Made by a program: the position numbers and the translations under genes. This document shows, in pieces, positions 54,101-61,478 of a DNA stretch of 64,000 nt; within the stretch, counting starts at the first letter, position 1; the number at the start of each line of letters is the position of its first letter. The stretch covers positions 1,116,001 through 1,180,000 of the forward strand of contig JADKKA010000022.1 of assembly GCA_016720745.1 (NCBI GenBank). The letters run 5' to 3'. The stretch comes from Chitinophagaceae bacterium. Its GTDB lineage: Bacteria; Bacteroidota; Bacteroidia; Chitinophagales; Chitinophagaceae. The notes beneath the pieces are model-generated. The model was not told where the DNA came from, did no database searches, and was given only the letters and a program-made list of their open reading frames with translations.

Positions 54101-54768
54101 TTAAACCCACCGGATAAACCTGCTCCATTGACCTCTCTTAAAAAGGATGCCTGTGTTTCAATTCCCACATTGGGACTGATATCCACTCCTCCCCTGGTAT
54201 CAGATAAAAGATTTAACCCGGCATTCAGGCTTGTTTTGGTATTCACTGAAAGCTGGAAACTGACGCCGGCTCCTACGGAAGCACCGATACCATAATAATT
54301 ATCTTTATATATTCCCAGTTCGACCTGGGCTTTTCCCTTTTCCCAGCCAAAAAGTGTGGCTTTCACATTGAATGCACCCCCCACTTTTTTCATAGGTTTG
54401 GTATGAAATGTTTTTTTAACCTCATCGCCATTAAAATCATCCGGTATGCCCCTCATGCTCCTGTTTACAGCTCCCGGGTTTAATGACCATCCCGTTCCTA
54501 CCCAACTGGCCTCTTCCTCGATACCTGCGCCTGACTGGTAAGAAAGATTAATAGGGTATCCACCCACGTCCATCAGTGGGATATTATATTTCATGTCACC
54601 ACTGAACAGGTCCACCAGGTCTGTAGTGCCTGCTGGTTCAAATTTTGACATTTCGGGCTGAGAAGGACCGGTTGTAAGCCCATATGCTGATACAGGGATC
54701 AGTAACTGAGCTGAAAATATCAACAGAAAAAAAACAGCGATGACCTTTTTTGTGTGTGTGGTTCTCAT
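48142..54768 (-). CDS. SpvB-like / YD-repeat surface protein (2208 aa)
   Basis: Very large exported protein (signal peptide VIAVFFLLIFSAQLLIPVSA). Residues 40-115 resemble the SpvB/TcaC-type start of Tc-toxin B subunits: LVDLFSGDMKYNIPLMDVGG, PINLSYQSGAG and ASWVGTGWSLNPGAVNRSM. A beta-rich stretch (about 130-300, GIGASVGAGVSFQLS-type) and long YD-type regions follow. A Cys-containing segment lies near 1650-1850 (CANTLCTG, GGDCFHNPCMCSF). A carbohydrate-binding-like module (about 2010-2150) and a terminal YD repeat (YVYDNRTMRLMAQLDE, YEYDDEGTPVRVKKE) close it. It may supply the other half of an RHS shell formed with the 3070-aa protein; this is inference from the Tc-toxin B/C pairing. Confidence 0.78.
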   Translation of the reverse strand: MRTTHTKKVIAVFFLLIFSAQLLIPVSAYGLTTGPSQPEMSKFEPAGTTDLVDLFSGDMKYNIPLMDVGGYPINLSYQSGAGIEEEASWVGTGWSLNPGAVNRSMRGIPDDFNGDEVKKTFHTKPMKKVGGAFNVKATLFGWEKGKAQVELGIYKDNYYGIGASVGAGVSFQLSVNTKTSLNAGLNLLSDTRGGVDISPNVGIETQASFLREVNGAGLSGGFKYNTREGLKSMSLSASFNPSNKDLFLGNSLDISYEKNFGQTYTPAQTVEKRNSGFTFTFDIGGLFTGVYGGVGGKGYTYKEEIINNNISSKAYGYMNYVKGRNNPAAMIDFNREKDGVFVKGTPAIASPVPTYDYFNVTAQTGSQQFRPFYSGNYVVFDKRNTNVSDNATLGLTAGGGSIFQIGGNINLTNGGSQTTKWVANNNFLSVAETNFNANALEEDVYIKQVGEKTLTDEVYMPKIGGERANQVVINQPGSGSQAVSYPVYKYRGNTQENISSPLKRTTREKRVAGFSYLTADQAKNYGLDKMINGEPRINTFRKAHHLSQINVTDNEGKRMIYGIPVYNKVQNDITFAVKKATNYEQARKSGVYNYTPGVDDKVGNANGRDNYYSKEDVPAYATTFLLTGILSPDYVDKTGNGISDDDPGTAVKFNYTKLSNDFKWRAPFGLNKANYNEGFISDHLDDKASISYGEKEIWYLQSVESKTMIAIFETSNRDDGLGVTNEQGVINTSNLLKKLDKITLYSKADWIKNGTNATPVKIVRLTYDYSLWQGTPNVLGAAPSKGKLTLKKVTFEFGKSTRGITNPYEFEYDLLPVNSQVNQAEYTLMDPLEKGDQYTERQSDRWGTYKQGFYNRTKILGNGNLQPLLNNSEFPYVPQVNPATVIDERGIADRLASKWQLTRIKTPSSGVITVVYESDDYAWVQNRKAMQMCFIKGIENSGQATGLINADRLVIELPRPLTSSTPAERLTEFKEKYLSMGGGKYHESIFYKVLTNINNKPGKDEYVHGYAQVNLATTDFPDAATVRLGLTKIKPEKSDVFYNPIALGAWQMLQTDLPHYAFDNYDNLEVGDGEAAIRSIVQALTNYISELGKPFEKRAANKKFADWVNLDKSMVRLTNPYNIKIGGGARVKKVQISDDWDQMVSGATAAAYGQEYDYSIRDNAGNIIASSGVASYEPQIGNEENPFHEPVNYTEKVHWANDKYHYVEKPFCESYFPAASVGYSKVTVTSFGVSNEKQTGYIENEFYTAQEFPTFVEYMPLDARSYENNLTVRLFSSNSVDKMAVSQGFKVELNDMHGKPKLVRVYNKGGSLISSTEYKYNVKDDRAEAKELDNVVDVMATDGTYSKKSLGVDVDMTTDVRESVSSSSGDTFGASAGVTLIPPFPIFFIPPIPIPIAAPNYHHTSFISAYHSISAVKVVHKYGIITKVITTQNGSTVEAENLVWDGETGEVLLTKTQNEYDRYTYAFNYPAHYVVDYEGMGAAYKNLGTTFTSFTTGADGKITSLNDAEEKAYLFPGDELVFLGQTEKRGWIIKGPQSGTTVPDYRLIDQKGEFIVASGTWLLLRSGRRNLLTGAVGSVVTMKDPRVGGQIILDLGKNVLDSKAIEFKDEWAVPVNKISNSYSGPDTTCANTLCTGNLFNSAIKKIIEQNGTYTRRGLFAWNTDNLTVADMIYMGGDCFHNPCMCSFYNNQPPAAFPYFMQNQRYNSGTNQFYINPGDAASIGGYNIVFDYIHPDFINLVNSSMSESAMATELNANMCSWTGPMEGYDPQITFVAYMNKYCLINESGCDYVFRRTNSCNVPNGTLIRGSCIDYQNFYGAYATFTDLVTFHLVTPPIQINSCDDPVNQKINPYYTGIKGNWRPLMNHVYTVNREQKPGNPAQTGGTDIRSTGYYKSYTPFWTFQGVSMGTAGLVKTGSSDTRWVWSNSSVYYDQKGNEIESVDALGRYGSALFGYKQSVATAVAANARNNEIAFDGFEDYDFDLETVNNEPCPLNRHLDFGLVNQSNVWTGPGGSISLEESHTGKSSYKLNGTTNITKQAGNAQPPSTPLLFYDGPGHYLLGSNELANGFAPVNGRNYIFSCWVFDGSPTTNSLSGVSITVNGVSPTAITVVEGWKRVEIPFIASSSFVLEMSGSAKYVDDIRIFPNAGQMNSYVYDNRTMRLMAQLDENNFATLYEYDDEGTPVRVKKETEKGIMTLKENRQSLRKRN

Positions 54769-54785
54769 AAACCGTTCATTATTGA

Positions 54786-55283
54786 TCAGCTTCTTTTAAT
54801 AATTATTTTTCTTATTCCCCACTCCCCTCTCGAATCAGTATAAATCAGGGTATCCAATTGCTGTGTCATGGGAACCTCAAACACCAAGACACCTTCATTT
54901 CGTTGTGTTTCCATTTTCTGACGTGGCTGGTAGAACACCGGTTTAACGGAGTCACCATCTACCAGGATGCACCAGTCATATTGCATCTCATACTGATAAT
55001 ATTTCCCTTCCTCTACTGATTGTTGGTCTGCAGCTTTTGCTATCATCAGGCTATCCAGGAATCCTACTCTGAAACAATGAAATGTTGTTTTGCCTCCCAA
55101 ACTGTCTATTTCCTGCAATACAGACCTGCAGTCGGTCCGGTCGGCATACATCAGTCCTCTTCCCTCATTGTTCACTTCGATTTCGTGCTTTTCTGTAACC
55201 TGGTTTTTTGGCTTGTTGTTACAGGCAATAAAAAAAACCAGTATTACCCCCCATACATATATTTTACTTTCCTGCGCTTTCAT
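54786..55283 (-). CDS. Hypothetical lipoprotein in the RHS operon
   Basis: A 165-aa protein with a lipoprotein signal (VWGVILVFFIA, then Cys). No family recognised. The mature part contains ADRTDCRSVLQEIDSLGGKT, an aromatic strand GKYYQYEMQYDWCILVDGD and a C-terminal basic tail GIRKIIIKRS. It is 17 bp upstream of the 2208-aa gene and 14 bp behind the preceding reading frame, so it is cotranscribed. It is probably an envelope accessory of the RHS system. Confidence 0.6.
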   Translation of the reverse strand: MKAQESKIYVWGVILVFFIACNNKPKNQVTEKHEIEVNNEGRGLMYADRTDCRSVLQEIDSLGGKTTFHCFRVGFLDSLMIAKAADQQSVEEGKYYQYEMQYDWCILVDGDSVKPVFYQPRQKMETQRNEGVLVFEVPMTQQLDTLIYTDSRGEWGIRKIIIKRS

Positions 55284-55297
55284 TTGCTCCCTTCCTT

Positions 55298-56005
55298 TTA
55301 TAAGCCAGTATCATTATCCTGATAAACAAATCTCAATTCCAGGACCGGCTCGTTAAACGGATAAACTTTTAGAAGATATTGCTGTCCAGGTACCAGATCC
55401 AAATCAGTCAGATTAATCTCGACTTTATTAAAGCCCTGTTGTAGCCTGATTTCCGGAACATTTTTGATCTCAGTATGCCCATTCACAATATCATGAATAC
55501 TGTATTTGAGTTTAGTAATATTGTAATCATTGCGCAATGAGAACCTTATGGCGCGGTTGGCGATATAGTAATTTCCATTTATCAAGAGCTTTAATTCACG
55601 GAAACTATCTCCCGGTGGCAAGGCCTTAACTTCCTTGCATTTTACCGTAAACTCCCAAATTTCAGACTTTGAAATAATCAATCCTTTTTGATAAGCAATT
55701 ACCTGCCAGAAATAGGTCTTACCTTCCTGTAATTCAGGATTTGCAGCAGGATAATTGATCCGGTTTGAGCTGATATTATCCAGCAACAGAACTGGCTTTC
55801 TCATGATCAGGTCTTCTACCCCCTGATCATCACCTTTTTTCTCTGTAAGGATCAGCCTATAACGCATATCCTGACTAAAGGGCACCGGAGGCTGCCAGCT
55901 GAGTGAGGGTCTTTTTTTCACATAAGGTATCGAGATGTTCCGGGTCCAGCAATGCAATAGGTACCAGGGGTTGAACTTCCCCATCAAAACAATCTTCCTG
56001 TTCAT
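55298..56005 (-). pseudogene. 3' part of a frameshifted secreted protein
   Basis: The coding frame of the second half runs from about 55913 to 55298; the open frame nominally begins at 56005 but its first part overlaps the 5' fragment in a different frame. The meaningful sequence starts at RPSLSWQPPVPFSQDMRYRL and continues with a Fn3-like or sandwich segment (GKTYFWQVIAYQKGLIISKS, EIWEFTVKC) and a C-terminal beta domain (NGNYYIANRAIRFSLRNDYN, VPGQQYLLKVYPFNEPVLEL). It joins the 5' part at a run of seven A. If one A were missing the protein would be about 366 aa and continuous. Confidence 0.62.
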
Positions 56006-56396
56006 TGAACAGTGATTTATCAGTTGGAATATAGCGGAAGCAGAAAGAATATTCAGCTGGAGGGAAATTCCTGGTCTGGCTTACAATGGCACCATAGTTA
56101 CTTGTGGAAAAATTAAACAGACTCCGGCTGAATACAGTTCTGGGGAAATTATTTATTCCAGGGTTGAAAGAATACTCGGGAGTTGTAACAGTCAATACTA
56201 CAGACTGTGTCCTGATTGCAGTAACAACAATAACAATCCTGCCAGGCATTTTACTAACACCCCTGTTCAATACCTGAAATGAACCCAGCCCATCTGCACT
56301 CCTTCCATAGATTTCGGGAATAAATGTAAAACTAAGCTGACTGTAAACAACTGTATTTACACAAAGCAGGAATATATATAATATGATCCTTCTCAT
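55875..56396 (-). pseudogene. 5' part of a frameshifted secreted protein
   Basis: Begins with a signal peptide (MRRIILYIFLLCVNTVVYSQ) and a beta-rich domain (LSFTFIPEIYGRSADGLGSF, GRIVIVVTAIRTQSVVLTVT, PPAEYSFCFRYIPTD). After LDPEHLDTLCEKK the frame leaves the conserved path at a seven-A run and ends 14 residues later. Removing one A gives LCEKRPSLSWQPPVPFSQD, which reads directly into the second part. The cause may be a real mutation, slippage in the homopolymer or a sequencing error. It lies 9 bp behind the outer-membrane protein gene. Confidence 0.62.
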
Positions 56397-56405
56397 TTTG
56401 TGTTA

Positions 56406-58805
56406 TTAAAACCTGTAGTTTAAAGATGAACTGATAAAAACCTGGTTCGCCAGCTCCGGCCTGATTATTTTCAATGCTTTTTTAAAATTTAAATCAATAT
56501 CAAAGTCCATTTTTTTCATTACGGTACCGCTAATCTGCTGCCTGAACCCCAATTGTGTATTCCAGCCGGTATTACTGATATAGCCTGCTCCAGTGCTCAA
56601 TCTGATCTTATCACCCAATGAATAACTATAACAGATTTCACCATTGAATTGGGAAGTATTGAAATAATAATCCTTGTTATCCGACTTATTCATCAGTAAG
56701 TTTAGCGTGATAATATCCTTTTTCAATTGAAGGGTAGATATTTGACTCAGTGACCAGGTTTTACTGCTGTAATTGCCGCCCGTTAGCAAGGGAATATCAA
56801 ACTGCTGGCCGGAAATGCTGAAATAATTATTTATCTTTTTACCATTCAGTTTAAACAAATAGCTGGCATCTGCCTGAATACTGTAATTATTTCCATGATC
56901 CTGGCTGGCAGTACCTTTTTTGAAAGAATACCGATTCTGCCGGTAACTCAGACTTACTTTATTATACCTGTTGATTTTGTAGTTCGCCTGCAGGTTATTG
57001 GCGAAACTGGAGTAGGTGTAAAATTTATCGGGGTCGAGTCGCTGGAAACGGTAATCCGCCTTGTATCTTACTGTCAGTTTTTGTTTAAACAGTTTTCTGC
57101 TCACGCTAAGCCCGGCCCGATCTTCTCCTTTGCGTACCAGCATATCTCCCGGGTTACTATAGCCCAAACCTGCCTTTTTTAATACAACCTGGATATCCGT
57201 TTTTAACAGATTCCCTTTATAATCAACTGATGCCGCATAATTTGAGGTTCCCCGGCTGCTGAAAATATCTCCAAACACATTTTCTTTCTGCGCCGAACTA
57301 TCACCTGAAGCACTATTTCTATACCCACCAAATGATTTTGAAATGCCAATACTTATTTTTTGGTTGTTACTTAAATCAAAAGCGGATCGCCAGGTAATCA
57401 CCGCATCTCTGCGAGCTGGTGCTGAGAGGTAGTTTGTACTGAGCATTCCCGGGTCCATCATACCAAATTCAGGAGAAATACGAAAGTCATAAAGATTGAT
57501 TGACAGCGCTCCCTTCATACTACTGTTCCACCCTGTTCCCATTTTCATCCCTGTCATTCGGGAATACTCTGATGAAACAAAACTGTTTAATCCCGCCTGC
57601 AACCAGGGGTTGATATTGTTATATCCATTCCCCTGGGTCAATCCAAAAGATGACTTATTGGAGGTAAATTCTGTATTCACTCCATTGTTAATGATATCCC
57701 TGAAATTCAATTCCCCACCACTCAAGGGGTTACTTCCTATATCAAGCCTGGTAATATTCAGAAACAGCCGTTGAAGGCTGCTTAAGCTGGCCTGCTGTTT
57801 TACGATATCAACAAGACTGGAAGGCTTTTTTAGGTATCCGCCAAAACTACTTGCCGTGAAAGGAAGATGAGATCGAAGTTCTTTTACTACCGGGTTCCCG
57901 TCGAATTTTGATTTCCATTCAACAATTCTTTTATAAATTTTCTCCAGGGCTTCCATTTTTTTAACCCCTGCTAAAATTTTTGTTTTTTCTGGCGCTGTAC
58001 CAGCCTGCTCTTGCAGCAACGGGTTGGCCCCAGGCAGCTGCTGTTGACTTAACTGGTATTCACGAAGCACTTCCTCTGGAATCAGCCGGGATTGCAATGA
58101 TGCCAAATCGTTGACAGAGATATCCGTAATGGAGCCCGGAATCTGTAAAACCTGATTAAATTCTGCCTGGTATTCCTGTTGAATTTTCTGAATTTCCTGC
58201 TTCAGTGAGTTCTCGTACTGAGTTTTTACTTTGTTGATCCTCGATAAAACAGTATTCAGGATTTTTTCCGGATCGATTTTTTCACTGACTAATTTTTGGA
58301 CTTTATCAAGATATTGCCGATGATTAAAATTGAATTTGGTATACCTGTTTAACGGCGTGTTATAAAATGTATATTGACCATTATTACCGGAGAAACGAAA
58401 ATCAAAAGGCAAAGAAGCAAAGGTTAATGTAGTGCCGGCATTTATACTATATATATATTGTACTGACTGAAATGAACCTGTAGCAATACCCGTAGTATCC
58501 CGGATATAGTCAACATTTGTGTTTAAATAGAGATTCGTCAGTCTGACCCCGGCTGGTTGCCCTTTAAAAATATTTACTTTTTCACTTAAGTCCCGAATCA
58601 ATTCTTTCCCTGGCCTCAGAAAAGTATCCAGCAGACTCTTCCCCTGGGAAACCACTTTACCCGCAGCTATGTTTACTTCTTTAAATTGATTTACCGGGAA
58701 TGTAGCTGTCACTATGGAAGAAGTATCCCTTGACACATTTTGCCCGGTCAAAGGGAAATAGGATATTCCTGTATAAACAATAAGAAATAATCTTTTAAAA
58801 ACCAT
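56406..58805 (-). CDS. Outer-membrane beta-barrel protein heading the RHS operon
   Basis: A 799-aa protein with a signal peptide (LFLIVYTGISYFPLTGQN). The N-terminal 310 residues include a helical, coiled-coil-prone region (about 165-310: KVQKLVSEKIDPEKILNTVL, SLKQEIQKIQQEYQAEFNQV). From about 340 on, repeated amphipathic strands with aromatic ends (ISIGISKSFGGYRN, KLTVRYKADYRFQRL, KVSLSYRQNRYSF, YSIQADASYLFKL) make a large barrel, and the protein ends SSSLNYRF with a terminal Phe, as outer-membrane proteins do. It is the first gene of the operon and a candidate for display or export of the giant RHS-type proteins. The family is not recognised further. Confidence 0.72.
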   Translation of the reverse strand: MVFKRLFLIVYTGISYFPLTGQNVSRDTSSIVTATFPVNQFKEVNIAAGKVVSQGKSLLDTFLRPGKELIRDLSEKVNIFKGQPAGVRLTNLYLNTNVDYIRDTTGIATGSFQSVQYIYSINAGTTLTFASLPFDFRFSGNNGQYTFYNTPLNRYTKFNFNHRQYLDKVQKLVSEKIDPEKILNTVLSRINKVKTQYENSLKQEIQKIQQEYQAEFNQVLQIPGSITDISVNDLASLQSRLIPEEVLREYQLSQQQLPGANPLLQEQAGTAPEKTKILAGVKKMEALEKIYKRIVEWKSKFDGNPVVKELRSHLPFTASSFGGYLKKPSSLVDIVKQQASLSSLQRLFLNITRLDIGSNPLSGGELNFRDIINNGVNTEFTSNKSSFGLTQGNGYNNINPWLQAGLNSFVSSEYSRMTGMKMGTGWNSSMKGALSINLYDFRISPEFGMMDPGMLSTNYLSAPARRDAVITWRSAFDLSNNQKISIGISKSFGGYRNSASGDSSAQKENVFGDIFSSRGTSNYAASVDYKGNLLKTDIQVVLKKAGLGYSNPGDMLVRKGEDRAGLSVSRKLFKQKLTVRYKADYRFQRLDPDKFYTYSSFANNLQANYKINRYNKVSLSYRQNRYSFKKGTASQDHGNNYSIQADASYLFKLNGKKINNYFSISGQQFDIPLLTGGNYSSKTWSLSQISTLQLKKDIITLNLLMNKSDNKDYYFNTSQFNGEICYSYSLGDKIRLSTGAGYISNTGWNTQLGFRQQISGTVMKKMDFDIDLNFKKALKIIRPELANQVFISSSLNYRF

Positions 58806-58969
58806 CGCTTACATGGTTGAAAAATTAATTCGAATTACATTCCAATCCATTTACAAATGGGCTTTGAAACCATAAGTATTAAAACTGAGTTCACCGGGTG
58901 TCGGAGGAAGATGGCAATTAAAGAGGCACAATAAGACAACTGTCTTCTTGTACGATTTCTCTCATCAAT

Positions 58970-58989
58970 TTCTAAAGTAAACCAAATAT
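58970..58989 (-). promoter_or_regulatory. Conserved promoter block upstream of the RHS operon
   Basis: The bottom strand reads ATATTTGGTTTACTTTAGAA, 12 bp from the operator. It matches the fibre-gene block at 34415-34434 in 15 of 20 positions. CATATTTG within it is one mismatch from the TAnnTTTG -7 consensus. Start codon of the operon is about 165 bp downstream. Confidence 0.55.
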
Positions 58990-59001
58990 GTATTGTAGCG
59001 T

Positions 59002-59021
59002 CTTGACAAATGTCAAGAAAT
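59002..59021. promoter_or_regulatory. Palindromic operator, Crp/Fnr type (RHS operon)
   Basis: CTTGACAAATGTCAAGAAAT, identical over 20 bp to 34447-34466. It overlaps the stop codon of the Crp/Fnr-family gene and lies 196 bp upstream of the first operon gene. Confidence 0.68.
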
Positions 59022-59609
59022 AGATTGCCGTCTGCGATAAGCAGAACGTAGACGACTGAGTGTTTCATCACTCATTCCAAGGTAAGAAGCGATATATTTC
59101 AATGGAACACGTTGGATTAAACTAGGATGATTTTCCTTAAAAAACTCAAAGCGCTTAACAGTTGTTAGCCCCCTGAACATTTGAGTACGTATCTCTGCCT
59201 GACAAAATGAATACTCCACCTGCTTTCGACCGATGACATTAAAGATGGGAAAGTCCCGGTATAAACGGGTGATATCTTCAAAACTCAGATAAACTGTTTC
59301 ACAATCCTCCATAGCTACAATGTATTCATTGCTGGGCTGTTGCCGGTAAAAACTAAGCCAGGAAGTAATAATGAATCCTTCTTCCATCAGCCTTGATGTC
59401 ACTTCCTTTTTTTCAAGCAGGTAATATGATCGGGCTAACCCTTTCGCTAAAAAGAATGCTCCATGGCATACCTGACCTTTACGGAGAATATGCTCCCCTT
59501 CTGAAAAAGTTTTAACTTCTGAAAAAGCATGGATACTTTGAATAAGAGGTTCTGGCATTTGATCAGGAATGACCAGCCCATTCAGCCGGTCGATCAGGAG
59601 TTGCACCAT
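59013..59609 (-). CDS. Crp/Fnr-family transcriptional regulator
   Basis: A 198-aa regulator with an N-terminal cyclic-nucleotide-binding-like jellyroll (about 15-120: FSEGEHILRKGQVCHGAFFL, AKGLARSYYLLEKKEVTSRL, DCETVYLSFEDITRLY), a dimerisation helix, and a shortened C-terminal helix-turn-helix (RVPLKYIASYLGMSDETLSR). The ligand-contact residues of cAMP-binding CRP are not evident, as is usual in Bacteroidota members, so the signal is unknown. The gene is directly upstream of and codirectional with the RHS operon; a TTGAC-N4-GTCAA operator overlaps its stop. The C-terminus (SAYRRRQSIS) is encoded partly by the operator, so the two are locked together. Confidence 0.9.
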   Translation of the reverse strand: MVQLLIDRLNGLVIPDQMPEPLIQSIHAFSEVKTFSEGEHILRKGQVCHGAFFLAKGLARSYYLLEKKEVTSRLMEEGFIITSWLSFYRQQPSNEYIVAMEDCETVYLSFEDITRLYRDFPIFNVIGRKQVEYSFCQAEIRTQMFRGLTTVKRFEFFKENHPSLIQRVPLKYIASYLGMSDETLSRLRSAYRRRQSIS

Positions 59610-59760
59610 AAGTGTAGTTTTTGGTATGTGTCATTTCCAGTCCCGCAAAATCCAAGCCTGAAATTGCAGACAAATTAAATTACACTATTGCTGCATGATT
59701 TCATGATATGAATCAAGTCATTCTTTAATTTGGAGTAGGTTTACTAATACAAACAAGTGT

Positions 59761-61284
59761 TTATCCAAAGAAGAGATACGCCAGCACGATCGAGGTAATG
59801 ATGCCCACCAGATCAGCCAGCAGCATGGTACCGATTGTATAACGGGTATTCTTAACCGAAACGGCTCCATAATAAACGGCCACCACATAAAAAGTAGTAT
59901 CACTGCTGCCCTGGAGGATACAGGCCAGGCGGCCGGCAAAACTATCCGGACCAAAACTCCGCATCGTATCCACCATCATCCCCCTGGCTCCGCTCCCACT
60001 CATGGGTTTTACCAGCGCGGTGGGTAAGCCATCCACAAACTGAGTATCTGTACCCAATGCAGCAAACATGTTTTTGATACCATCAATAATCACATCAAAT
60101 GTGCCGCTGGTGCGCAGCAGACTGATCGCCACCAACATCCCCACGAGGTAAGGGATGATCCTGATCGCGACTTCAAAGCCGCCCTTCGCGCCTTCAATAA
60201 AAGCATCGAAGATGTTGATCTTTTTATAAATGCCGCCCAGTACAATCAATAAGAAAATCAGCAGGATCAGACCGGTGCTTAGTTGTTCTGAAAAAATATT
60301 GACTCCTACTGTATTTAATGACGTGATAAACCAAACCAGCCCGGCCAGTACCGCAGAAATGCCCAAGACCCAGGTGAGGATGGCTTTCTGAAAAATATTG
60401 ATCTTCTGTTTCCAGGATACAATGAACATGGCAGCCAGGGTTGCCACAAATGTGGCAATCAGACTGGGTAGAAAAATATCGGTTGGATTGGCTGCCTTCA
60501 GGATTTTTCCATCAATCACAGCGGTTGTACTGGCTCTTACAGCGATCACAGCTGTTGGAATAAGGGCAAGACCTGCCGCATGCAAACAAAGGAACATGAT
60601 CTGCGCATTGCTCGCCCTCGTTTTATCAGGGTTCAATTCCTGCAAACTTTCCATGGCCTTGATCCCAAACGGAGTGGCAGCATTATCAAGCCCCAGCATA
60701 TTCGCGCTGAAGTTCATCATGATATGCCCGTTGGCCGGATGGTTTTTAGGAATATCGGGAAATAGTTTGGAAAAAAATGGCCATACAATTCTGGATAAAA
60801 ATCGAATCCCCCCTGCTTTTTCTGCAATACTCAGAAATCCCATGAACAAGGCCATGATTCCAATAAGCCCAATACAAATTTCTACAGCCGCTTTACAGGT
60901 GGCAATCACCCCATCAATGGGTTTTTGCTTTCTGCCAAGAATATACTCACTGGAAACAATACGGGCAGCGGGAAACTTTGCCTGCATCGCCCGCTCCTCA
61001 CTCCCCGGTTCATTGGCCATGGGGTTATCAGAAATGATATAACGTGTATCCTCATCCGCTTTTTCCTGGCGCTTATAGCCATAAGGTTTCATGGCTGATT
61101 CAAGTCCAGTGGCTACTTCTGCTGTAGTAGAATCCCCGGCATAAAAATATTTGAACTCATCCTTGGCCGTGCCTGAAACCATTCTCCCGAAAATATCATC
61201 CCGGCTGTCCTGAAAAATAAAACGGCCCCCTGCCACCAGTAAGGCAATGATGATAAACGCCGACCATATCCTGCTTAAAGCCAT
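59761..61284 (-). CDS. Fused SpmA/SpmB-like nucleoside-recognition membrane protein
   Basis: A 507-aa membrane protein with two gate (nucleoside recognition) domains, matching a SpmA-SpmB fusion. The first half has an N-terminal helix, a soluble insert (about 35-130) and AVEICIGLIGIMALFMGFLS, then GHIMMNFSANMLGLDNAATP and FLCLHAAGLALIPTAV (SpmA-like). The second half has FDAFIEGAKGGFEVAIRIIP, LPTALVKPMSGSGARGMMVD and ACILQGSSDTTFYVVAVYYG (SpmB-like). At least eight hydrophobic segments are visible. In Bacillus these proteins affect spore core dehydration; in non-sporulating Bacteroidota the role is unknown, presumably transport. Confidence 0.85.
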   Translation of the reverse strand: MALSRIWSAFIIIALLVAGGRFIFQDSRDDIFGRMVSGTAKDEFKYFYAGDSTTAEVATGLESAMKPYGYKRQEKADEDTRYIISDNPMANEPGSEERAMQAKFPAARIVSSEYILGRKQKPIDGVIATCKAAVEICIGLIGIMALFMGFLSIAEKAGGIRFLSRIVWPFFSKLFPDIPKNHPANGHIMMNFSANMLGLDNAATPFGIKAMESLQELNPDKTRASNAQIMFLCLHAAGLALIPTAVIAVRASTTAVIDGKILKAANPTDIFLPSLIATFVATLAAMFIVSWKQKINIFQKAILTWVLGISAVLAGLVWFITSLNTVGVNIFSEQLSTGLILLIFLLIVLGGIYKKINIFDAFIEGAKGGFEVAIRIIPYLVGMLVAISLLRTSGTFDVIIDGIKNMFAALGTDTQFVDGLPTALVKPMSGSGARGMMVDTMRSFGPDSFAGRLACILQGSSDTTFYVVAVYYGAVSVKNTRYTIGTMLLADLVGIITSIVLAYLFFG

Positions 61285-61369
61285 AAAGGGATGATGTTTA
61301 GAGTTTTAAGTTTCAGATTCCAGCTTTGAAGTTAAGGAGTTTCAGACCGAATACCAGCCGGTTTTTTCG

Positions 61370-61377
61370 TATCTTCG
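61370..61377 (+). promoter_or_regulatory. Likely -7 promoter box of ychF
   Basis: TATCTTCG followed by CGCCTCG, one mismatch from TAnnTTTG and very similar to the tRNA-Arg promoter (TATCTTTGCGCCTCG). It lies about 100 bp upstream of the ychF start; the intervening leader holds GGGTATTGGGTA and CGGACTT words (61406-61467). Confidence 0.5.
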
Positions 61378-61478
61378 CGCCTCGAAAAAATTGGGGAGAG
61401 AGCGGATTGGGTATTGGGTAGTGACTAACTAACTTTCGGTCTTACGGACTTCCCGACTTTCGGACTAAAAACTAAACC

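Noticed and set aside
55905..55925. Programmed -1 frameshift at A-AAA-AAG in the split operon gene
   Set aside because: The slippery heptamer is present, but a -1 shift gives a frame that does not match the downstream part; a +1 (or -2) change is needed.
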